DNA of 59,437 nt, from assembly GCA_023512435.1 (NCBI GenBank), contig JAILZP010000019.1, positions 1-59,437 of the forward strand, read 5' to 3'. The position numbers were made by a program, and so were the translations under genes. Source of the stretch: Peptococcaceae bacterium. Its GTDB lineage: Bacteria; Bacillota; Desulfotomaculia; Desulfotomaculales; Desulfocucumaceae. Each line of letters starts with the position of its first letter. Within the stretch, counting starts at the first letter, position 1. Of this stretch, positions 18,349-25,132 are shown in pieces. The notes below the pieces were generated by a model. The model was not told the DNA's origin. It worked only from the letters and a program-made list of their open reading frames with translations, and did not search any database.

Positions 18349-19028
18349 TTACATTTTTTTGGCGATATTGTCCGCCGCCTCCTGAATATGCCGCTCAAGG
18401 ACGGGTATAACCCGATCCGCTTTTCTTTCTTTCAACAGACTTATAATTTCAAGGTGCTGGCTGATAGTTTCTTTTTCATCCGCCAGTGCCTTGGCGGATA
18501 AGCGCTGATAGCGCAATATGCTTTGCCTGATACTTCTTACAATGTTTTTTATGAATGAGTTATTGCACTTGTCAACGATAAGGGAATGGAGCTTGTGGTC
18601 ATAGTGTGCGATGGTATCCAGGCCGATTTCCAGGCCGTTATCAGCTTTTTCTTTAAGTTTTTGCCAATCCCTTTCAAGTTGTTCAATTTCCTCATCGGTA
18701 ATATTCGTTAAAGATGTGCGCAGGGCGATACATTCCAAAGCCGCCCTGACTTCAAACAGCTCGCATATTTCTTTTGTCGTAATATGTTTTACAAAAACCC
18801 CCACTCCATTGTAGATTTCCACCAGGCCTTCGCTGGCTAAAACCCGGAGGGCTTCACGTATCGGGGTTCTGCTCATCTCCAGGGTGCTGGCAATCATATT
18901 TTCGCTTAAATACTCACCGGGCTTTATTTCATTGTTTAAAATCGAGTTTTTTATGGTTTCATATGCTATATTTGCCAGATTATTTATTTTTTTTTACTTA
19001 TGCCTTTTAATGATTTAGTTTTTTTCAA
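18349..19028 (-). CDS. GntR/FCD-family regulator, frame interrupted at an A9 run
   Basis: An FCD-type regulator: a winged-helix DNA-binding part (ENMIASTLEMSRTPIREALRVLASEGLVEI) and a helical ligand-binding C-terminal domain (FEVRAALECIAL ... HYDHKLHSLIV). The part in one frame opens only at 18897, which would delete the first helices of the DNA-binding domain. Reading further back gives NLANIAYETIKNSILNNEIKPGEYLS in the same frame, then a stop at a run of nine A. One extra A would join it to MKKTKSLKGISKKK, which starts at TTG 19028 with AGGGGG 8 nt upstream. The gene is thus intact except for the A9 run: a sequencing error, a mutation, or transcriptional slippage. It likely represses itself and the AcnX operon. 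Confidence 0.8.
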
Positions 19029-19068
19029 TATATTTCCCCCTAGAAAATCCCATCATATGATGCATACT

Positions 19069-19082
19069 ACCTGTATACAGGT
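19069..19082. promoter_or_regulatory. GntR-type operator overlapping the regulator promoter
   Basis: ACCTGTATACAGGT is a 14-bp perfect palindrome. On the minus strand a TTGACA (19103-19108) and a TAACCT (19079-19084) with an 18-nt spacer form a plausible sigma-A promoter, and the operator overlaps its -10 element. The wider site GCATACTACCTGTATACAGG (19062-19081) is nearly identical to the one before the AcnX operon. This fits autorepression by the GntR protein. Confidence 0.75.
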
Positions 19083-19162
19083 TATCACGCCCTTAAACTT
19101 TATGTCAATAATAGATTTATATGGCATAAAAAAATCCACGACAATCACCCCGCCGCCGGTAT

Positions 19163-20548
19163 CTACCCTTTGGCCAGATACAGGATTATGGCCGCCAGCA
19201 CCAGGGCGGCATGGGGCAGGTTGGCGCAGCCCACCTCCAGGGGGGTTTTCCCGGTCAGGCCGGCCACCACCAGGTTGGTGCCCGACATGGGAGAAACGGC
19301 GGCCCCCAGCGCCCACCCGGCGATAAGCACCAGAGCCATCTGGACGGGGGTGAAGCCGAGGGCGGCCGGATCCAGGGAGGCGCCGAAGGCCGAGACCAGA
19401 ACCATGGGATGAATGCCCGCCAGGCTGGCCAGGATTATGGCCCCCAGGAGGACCAGGGCCATGCCGGCCTTGGAGTGGGCCTGAAAAAGCATCACATAGG
19501 CGCATAATCTCTCGGACCAGCCCGAAAGGGCCAGGGCGCCTGAAAAAAAACCGGCGGCGGCGAACAGCACCACTTCCCCGTCGTATTTATTAATCCTGTT
19601 TCTGAAATAGTCCTCGTAGCCGGCCCTGATCAGGTCCTTCCTGCCCAGCAGAAACAGCCAGGCGGCAGGCAGAGCCAGGGCGATCACGGGCACTGTCCTG
19701 ATCACCGGAAGCCCGGTTGCGGTTTCAATCAGTATTACAATCAATAAGAAAACGACCCCCGCGGCCGCCAGCTGACCCAGCTTCACCCTGTCGATATACG
19801 GTTCGGCGCTTCCGGAGGCCCGGCCTTCCTCCGGCTCCCTGCCCTCCCTGCTGAAAAGGTCAGCCACGAATCCAGTCAGCAGGGCGATGCCGGCAAAAAG
19901 AAGGCCCAAGTGGACGTAATCCTGCCAGGGCACGTTCAGGTATGACAGGACCAGGGCGGTGACAACCATGTTGGGTGACCAGAAAAGGGCGGCGCCAAAA
20001 CCCCTGGAAAGGCTTTTGGCCAGCAGCCCGGGGTAACCGGCCAACCGGCCCCGGGCGGTAACCTCATGGGTCAGGGGCACGGCCCCCAGGTTCATGAACA
20101 CCCCCAGCACGTGGCTGAAGATCGCGGGCACCAGGTACATCTGGTACCGCCTGCGCATGCATTTCAAGGCCAGGGCGTCCAGCACCCCGATGTACCCGCC
20201 GTGTTTAAGGGGAACCCCCAGCAGGGGCACGGCCAACAGCAGCACGATCAGTCCGGTGTTTTTGCCCAAGGCCTCCATCATTTGCTGCCAGCCCGCCCCG
20301 GAAGCGTATATCAGGTAAGCCCCGGAAAAGAACAGGGCCAGGCATATGACCCCGGAGGTCCGGCCCGTAAATGGCAGGCTGATTAACACGGCCGCCACGG
20401 TTATGTAGTTGACGGCCCCGTTTAAAAAAGGCGCCGGAAAGATGAACTGGGCGGTGGAGACCGCTACCAGCGCCGCCAGAACGACAGTCTTGGCGCCGGG
20501 CAGAAAACCGGTGTTGTCTGTTTTTCCTATTATCCGAGCGTTTCCCAA
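19163..20548 (-). CDS. Uncharacterised polytopic permease, ion-transporter-superfamily-like
   Basis: This 461-residue protein has about twelve hydrophobic segments and no soluble domain. Segments such as SHVLGVFMNLGAVPLTHE and GAAVSPMSGTNLVVAGLTG, in two similar halves, recall the re-entrant loops of organic-anion carriers of the ion transporter superfamily (CitM, DcuC, DASS types). I do not recognise a characterised family. The start is TTG with GGAGGAGG just upstream. It is transcribed divergently from the acyl-CoA synthetase and lies between that gene and the GntR regulator, so it could serve either locus. Confidence 0.65.
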   Translation of the reverse strand: MGNARIIGKTDNTGFLPGAKTVVLAALVAVSTAQFIFPAPFLNGAVNYITVAAVLISLPFTGRTSGVICLALFFSGAYLIYASGAGWQQMMEALGKNTGLIVLLLAVPLLGVPLKHGGYIGVLDALALKCMRRRYQMYLVPAIFSHVLGVFMNLGAVPLTHEVTARGRLAGYPGLLAKSLSRGFGAALFWSPNMVVTALVLSYLNVPWQDYVHLGLLFAGIALLTGFVADLFSREGREPEEGRASGSAEPYIDRVKLGQLAAAGVVFLLIVILIETATGLPVIRTVPVIALALPAAWLFLLGRKDLIRAGYEDYFRNRINKYDGEVVLFAAAGFFSGALALSGWSERLCAYVMLFQAHSKAGMALVLLGAIILASLAGIHPMVLVSAFGASLDPAALGFTPVQMALVLIAGWALGAAVSPMSGTNLVVAGLTGKTPLEVGCANLPHAALVLAAIILYLAKG

Positions 20549-20707
20549 TTGCCTCCTCCGTTTCAGCCTTACCGGTTCCTTTTCAACTAAGCCCTATTAT
20601 ACTACCAATCCACCTCCACGGTTAATTTTTTTGTTCCCTGGAAAGGATAAAATCCGAAAATAAAAAAAAAGACATCCGAAGGCAGCTAGGGAAAAGGTGG
20701 AATTATC

Positions 20708-22810
20708 TTGGGCGTCCTGAACAGTTTTTTCAGCCCGGAGTCGGTGGCAGTCATAGGAGCCTCCAGGACACCCGGGAAAATAGGCCACGCCATAGTAAAG
20801 AACATTCTCGGCAGCGGCTACCGGGGAAAAATATACCCGGTCAACCCCCGGGAGGCCGAAATAGCAGGTCTCCAATGCTTTCCGGAGGTTGGCGCCATAG
20901 GCGGAGGAGTGGACCTGGCGGTAATAGCGGTGCCGGCTGCGGCCACCCCCCGGGTGGCCGAACAGTGCGGCCGGGCCGGGGTGAGAAACCTGGTGGTAAT
21001 ATCCGCCGGCTTCAAGGAGGTGGGCAGGGAAGGACTGGCCCTGGAAAAGGAACTGGCCACAGCCTGCCGGTCATACGGCATGCGCCTTCTGGGCCCCAAC
21101 TGCGTGGGCATGATGGACACCCACACGCCGCTGAACGCCTCCTTCAGCGGGGTTTTCCCGGCCGCCGGAGACATTGCCTTCATCTCCCAGAGCGGGGCCA
21201 TGCTGGTGGCCATCCTGGACTGGAGCAAGGCGCAGGGCCTGGGGTTCAGCAAGATCGTCAGCCTCGGCAACAAAGCCGGCCTGACCGAATCGGACTTCAT
21301 CGAGGACGCTGCCGGGGACCCCAACACCAGGGTAATTCTCTGCTACATAGAGGATGTGGCCGACGGAAGGCATTTCCTGGAGGCGGCCCGGGAGGCCAGC
21401 GCCAAAAAGCCTTTGATTATACTGAAGAGCGGCACCAGCCGGGCCGGGGCCCAGGCCGCCTCTTCGCACACCGGGGCCCTGGCGGGGAGCAACCTGGCCT
21501 ATGACACCGCTTTCAGGCAAAGCGGCGTGATCAGGGCCTCCACCATGGCCGAACTCTTCGACCTGGCCGTTGCCTTCTCCAGCCAGCCCGTTCCCCGGGA
21601 CAACCGGGTGGCCGTGGTCACCAACGCCGGCGGTCCGGGCATCATCACCACCGACCAGATCGAAAACCGCGGCCTGGCCATGTCCCGCTTCCGGAAAGAA
21701 ACCATAGAAACCCTGCGGGCCGGACTTCCGGAAGAATCCAACGTGTACAACCCGGTGGACGTACTCGGAGACGCCGGGGCCGACCGCTTCAGGCTGGCCG
21801 TGAACAGCGTCCTGGCCGACGACAACGTGGACAGCATGGTGGTGCTGGTCTGCCCCACCGCCGTGACCGAATACCGGGAAACTGCGGCCGCCGTCATTGA
21901 AGCCCGCCGTTCCCATCCCGGCAAGCCGGTGTTTGCGGCCCTGATGGGCGGCCAGTCCATGGCGGAAGGGGCAAGGATGTTGTCAGGGGCAGGGATACCA
22001 TCCTATACCTTTCCCGAGACCGCTGTATCGGTAATCGGCGGAATGGCCCGGTATTCCGCCATCAGGCAAAGGTCCCCGGAGGACAGAAAGGAAAGGATAA
22101 CCGCCCCCGCCCCGGCGCGGGTAAAGGAACTTTTCAGGCGGGTAAAGGAGGATGGCAGGCTGGTTCTCCTGGGCAGCGAGTCGGTTGCGGTGGCCGAGGC
22201 CTACGGCATTCCGGCGGCCCCGGTGAAGCTGGCCGCCACCCCGGAGGAAGCGGTAAAGATCGCCGGCGAACTGGGATTTCCCCTGGTGCTCAAGGTGGCT
22301 TCACCCAAAATACTGCACAAGACCGACGTGGGGGGAGTGAAAGTCGGGGTCGGAACCCCGGACGAGGTAAGGCGGGGCTTTGCGGAAATAACAGAAAACG
22401 TTCACCGCTGCCTGCCCGGGGTGGTTATCCACGGCATCGAGGTGCAAAGGATGATGCCGCCCGGCACCGAACTGATCGTGGGCATGTCCAGGGACGTTCA
22501 GTTCGGCCCCCTGATGGCCTTCGGACTCGGCGGCATATACGTAAACCTGATCAAGGACGTGGCCTTCCGGCTGGCCGAAGGGCTGACCCGCCGGGAGGTG
22601 CTGGCCATGATCAGTGAAACCAAGGCCCACACCCTTCTCAGGGGATACCGGGGGGAGGCGCCGGCGGACATAAACGCCATAGCGGATATTATCCTGCGGG
22701 CCGCCGAGCTGGTGACGGATTTCGATGAAATCACCGAAATGGACATAAATCCAGTCTTCGCATACAGCCAGGGGGCCTGCGCCCTGGACATAAAAATAAC
22801 CATATCGTGA
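20708..22810 (+). CDS. Acyl-CoA synthetase (ADP-forming), fused alpha-beta
   Basis: This 700-residue enzyme makes ATP and a free acid from an acyl-CoA, or the reverse. It has a CoA-binding Rossmann domain (residues 8-130, SVAVIGASRTPGKIGHAIVKN), ligase domains with the phospho-accepting His254 in SSHTGALAG, and an ATP-grasp domain from about residue 490 (AEAYGIPAAPVKLAATPEEAVKIAGELGFPLVLKVASPKILHKTDVGGVKVGV). This is the fused form found in many anaerobes for acetyl-, propionyl- or aryl-acetyl-CoA. Translation starts at TTG with AAAAGGTGG upstream. The DRTGG protein gene follows after 10 nt in the same operon. Confidence 0.93.
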   Translation: MGVLNSFFSPESVAVIGASRTPGKIGHAIVKNILGSGYRGKIYPVNPREAEIAGLQCFPEVGAIGGGVDLAVIAVPAAATPRVAEQCGRAGVRNLVVISAGFKEVGREGLALEKELATACRSYGMRLLGPNCVGMMDTHTPLNASFSGVFPAAGDIAFISQSGAMLVAILDWSKAQGLGFSKIVSLGNKAGLTESDFIEDAAGDPNTRVILCYIEDVADGRHFLEAAREASAKKPLIILKSGTSRAGAQAASSHTGALAGSNLAYDTAFRQSGVIRASTMAELFDLAVAFSSQPVPRDNRVAVVTNAGGPGIITTDQIENRGLAMSRFRKETIETLRAGLPEESNVYNPVDVLGDAGADRFRLAVNSVLADDNVDSMVVLVCPTAVTEYRETAAAVIEARRSHPGKPVFAALMGGQSMAEGARMLSGAGIPSYTFPETAVSVIGGMARYSAIRQRSPEDRKERITAPAPARVKELFRRVKEDGRLVLLGSESVAVAEAYGIPAAPVKLAATPEEAVKIAGELGFPLVLKVASPKILHKTDVGGVKVGVGTPDEVRRGFAEITENVHRCLPGVVIHGIEVQRMMPPGTELIVGMSRDVQFGPLMAFGLGGIYVNLIKDVAFRLAEGLTRREVLAMISETKAHTLLRGYRGEAPADINAIADIILRAAELVTDFDEITEMDINPVFAYSQGACALDIKITIS

Positions 22811-22820
22811 GGTGCAGCCG

Positions 22821-23870
22821 TTGAAAAGCCTGTTTATAATGGGCACCCCTGCCAGTGGAAAAACCGCCGTGTGCGTGGGGCTGGCCCTCAAACTACAGCA
22901 GCTGGGACACCGGGTGGCCTACTTCAAGCCCGTGGGCAGCGTCACGGGAGCGTTGCGGAACGAGGACGAGGACGGGGTCCTGATGAAAAGCGTGCTCAAG
23001 ATTGAACACCCGCTGGAAGACATAGTTCCCTTCACCGCCGGCCCGACATACCTTTCCGGCGGCCGCCACTGCCCGTCCCTGGAAGCGGTCATGGCTTCGT
23101 ACCGCAGGGTGTCCGAGGGTGCGGACATAGTCATTGTGGGCGGAGCCGCCTTCCCCCACATCATGGGCTGCGCCGGCCTCGATTCCGTTACCCTGGCCAG
23201 GGAGTTCAAATCCACGGTCATATTCCTGATCCATATTCAAAACGACTTCAGCATGGACAACGCCATCTTCGTCAACAATTACCTTGAATGCCGGGGCATC
23301 CCCATAGCCGGCAACATTTTCAACAACGTGTCCAGGCTGCTGCTGGCCAAGACCGAGGGCGTCTATCAGCCGCTGCTGGAGGAAAAGGGGTACCGTTCCC
23401 TTGGCATAATCCCCCACCGGCCGGAAATTGCCTCCCCCACCGTGGCCGAGTATTTCGAAACCCTCGGGGGTGAAATACTGTCCGGGGAGGAACACCTGGA
23501 CCGGCTGGTGGAAGACGTGATCATCGGGGCCATGACCATCGAGAGCGCCCTGGGATACCTGCGCAGGGCCCCGAACAAGGCGGTCATAACCGGGGGGGAC
23601 CGGGCCGACATCGCCCTGGCCGCCCTCGAAACCAGCACCTCTGCCCTGATCCTGACCGGGGGGCTCTACCCCGACGTCAAGGTCATCGCCCGGGCCGGCG
23701 AGAGGGGCGTGCCCGTATTGCTGGTGCACTACGACACCTACACCACCCTGGAACGCTGCGCGGAGATTACCAGGCGCATCCGCCCGGAAGACAGGCGCAG
23801 CATAGAGCTGGCCGTTGAAAACGTGGAAAAGCACGTGGACTGGAAGGCCGTCATCAAAAGCTTATCCTGA
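22821..23870 (+). CDS. Phosphotransacetylase N-terminal-like P-loop protein with DRTGG domain
   Basis: This 349-residue protein has an N-terminal BioD/CobB-like P-loop (GTPASGKTA, residues 8-16) and a C-terminal DRTGG domain (about 235-330, KAVITGGDRADIALAALETSTSALILTGG). This is the layout of the N-terminal regulatory half of long phosphotransacetylases, but the catalytic PTA_PTB domain is missing. The TTG at 22821 is favoured over GTG 22812 because GAGGTG lies 6 nt before it. Co-transcription with the ADP-forming synthetase suggests a nucleotide-sensing partner; this is inference. A terminator follows. Confidence 0.85.
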   Translation: MKSLFIMGTPASGKTAVCVGLALKLQQLGHRVAYFKPVGSVTGALRNEDEDGVLMKSVLKIEHPLEDIVPFTAGPTYLSGGRHCPSLEAVMASYRRVSEGADIVIVGGAAFPHIMGCAGLDSVTLAREFKSTVIFLIHIQNDFSMDNAIFVNNYLECRGIPIAGNIFNNVSRLLLAKTEGVYQPLLEEKGYRSLGIIPHRPEIASPTVAEYFETLGGEILSGEEHLDRLVEDVIIGAMTIESALGYLRRAPNKAVITGGDRADIALAALETSTSALILTGGLYPDVKVIARAGERGVPVLLVHYDTYTTLERCAEITRRIRPEDRRSIELAVENVEKHVDWKAVIKSLS

Positions 23871-23898
23871 AAATCCAAACGGGGTGAGATCGTAAAAC

Positions 23899-23930
23899 AG
23901 CGGGGGTCTAGCCGCCCCCGCTTTTATTAT
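23899..23930 (+). terminator. Rho-independent terminator after the synthetase operon
   Basis: An AGCGGGGG / CCCCCGCT stem with a short loop is followed by TTTTATTAT. It ends the operon of the acyl-CoA synthetase and the DRTGG protein. Confidence 0.85.
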
Positions 23931-24120
23931 GCCTTCCCCTTAATGAAAGCTGTATCCATTTCCCAATCAAAAAAACCGTACCAGCAATAAAACCAAGGAG
24001 AAGGATTTTAACCGGATTAATCCAGCCAGGTAAACCAATTGCATATATTGACATTATCACCAGAACGTAGCCGACAATGGCTATTGCTATTAATAGCCCA
24101 ATGAAAAACAGGAGAGTCAA
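23908..24120 (-). CDS. Small two-helix membrane protein, hypothetical
   Basis: A possible 70-residue protein with two hydrophobic segments (LLFFIGLLIAIAIVGYVLVIMSIYAI and ILLLGFIAGTVFLIGKWI) and a basic tail (RGRHNKSGGG). A TTG at 24120 has GGGGAGGG 5-6 nt upstream, which is the main argument for translation. The last codons run into the opposing terminator stem, so the RGGGR-like tail is partly hairpin sequence. I recognise no family. Confidence 0.4.
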   Translation of the reverse strand: MTLLFFIGLLIAIAIVGYVLVIMSIYAIGLPGWINPVKILLLGFIAGTVFLIGKWIQLSLRGRHNKSGGG

Positions 24121-24321
24121 TTGAATCCCTCCCCCCATACCGCTTGTCAATATAATTATACCATACTTTTTCAGCCGGGTTTTAACCTGCCGCCCCTTTT
24201 CGGTCTTGACATCCACCCTGCCTGTGATTTCTAATCCCTTTTCCCTTTTCGCATAAAAAAGTGAATGTATCAAACAAAAATCTGGTAACATTATTTTAAA
24301 GGCTAACAATTTTCCGGGGGG

Positions 24322-24738
24322 GTGGGAGGCTTGAATCCGGTTTCAGTTTGCGGAGCGAATCCTCAAGATACCACAACTGCCCGTTGCCCTGTCTGCAACA
24401 CGCCCGGCAAGAAGGTCAGGCCGGAAACCATTAAGAATCTGCTCAACAAAGATAAAATCCCCGGCATACTTGAAGGCTATAACCTCTGCCTGTCCAGGGA
24501 TTGCGACGTCGTTTATTTCGGCCGGCAAATATTCCGGAAAAACGACGTCAAAGTTCGAGTGTGGTACAAGGAAACCGAACACCCGATTCCGGTCTGCTAT
24601 TGCAAAGACGTGACAGAAAGGGATATCATCGACCATATTGCTGTCAGGGGCTGCTGCAATGATCTAAAAGACATTCAGGAACACACCGGGGCAAACACCG
24701 GCAAGGAGTGCTTGACCAAAAACCCCGCCGGCACCTGA
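24322..24738 (+). CDS. CopZ-N-like zinc/[2Fe-2S] protein
   Basis: This 138-residue Cys-rich protein resembles the N-terminal domain of Archaeoglobus CopZ: CPVCNTPGKKV (Cys22, Cys25), GYNLCLSRDCDVVYF (Cys56, Cys61), a beta segment KNDVKVRVWYKE, then VCYC (Cys92, Cys94) opening a BFD-like [2Fe-2S] segment with GCC and GKEC later. The copper-chaperone half of CopZ is absent. The start is GTG 24322, or TTG 24331 behind GGGAGG. It is a single gene with no obvious metal-transport neighbour, at the left edge of the AT-rich block. Confidence 0.7.
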   Translation: MGGLNPVSVCGANPQDTTTARCPVCNTPGKKVRPETIKNLLNKDKIPGILEGYNLCLSRDCDVVYFGRQIFRKNDVKVRVWYKETEHPIPVCYCKDVTERDIIDHIAVRGCCNDLKDIQEHTGANTGKECLTKNPAGT

Positions 24739-25132
24739 TGTAAACCCGCTGTGCAATCGGTGATTGCCAAAGCGTTGGAAATAAAGGGTTAATGCCGTAA
24801 AAGCCGGCACCCGGAAGGATGGGCCGAAATTGCCACCTTCTTCATATACCCTCCGGAAATACGTGGCTACAATGAATCATATTTAAGATAACCCACCGTG
24901 GCCGCCCTTGACGTGGAGCCTCGCCGCCCACGTTTCCGGGGGGCTGGGGTGAAGCCGCCGCTTCGCTGAGCCACCCCCACCGAATACAGGTTAACATGGG
25001 GGAATTGTCCTCGTAAAAAATCTTTTCTGTTGGTCGAAATACATTTGGGCGAGCCTTTTTCTGAACTGCCCTAGAGATCCATTTAAGTGCGCCTTTACCG
25101 GGAATTCCTGTTTTTTTTATTTCTCCTATCCA
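24739..25132. other. Gene-free stretch with a transposase scrap
   Basis: There is no intact gene in these 394 bases. They include a short IS256-type transposase fragment (listed separately) and an imperfect inverted repeat around 24949-24982 (TGGGGTGA ... CACCCCCA). The rest is AT-rich with oligo-T runs before the sigma-54 regulator's stop codon. It looks like the decayed edge of an insertion. Confidence 0.55.
24811..24891 (+). mobile_element. IS256-family transposase remnant
   Basis: The frame reads PEGWAEIATFFIYPPEIRG before degenerating and stopping at 24889. This is the C-terminal stretch of IS256-type (mutator) transposases just before the conserved IYTTN block. Only about 20 codons remain. 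A matching scrap in the opposite orientation lies at 27350-27430; the two share about 36 of 40 nucleotides. Confidence 0.65.

Noticed and set aside
24949..24982. Inverted repeat TGGGGTGA ... CACCCCCA in the gap before the sigma-54 regulator
   Set aside because: It is imperfect, not followed by a T-run and not repeated elsewhere in the window; too weak to call.
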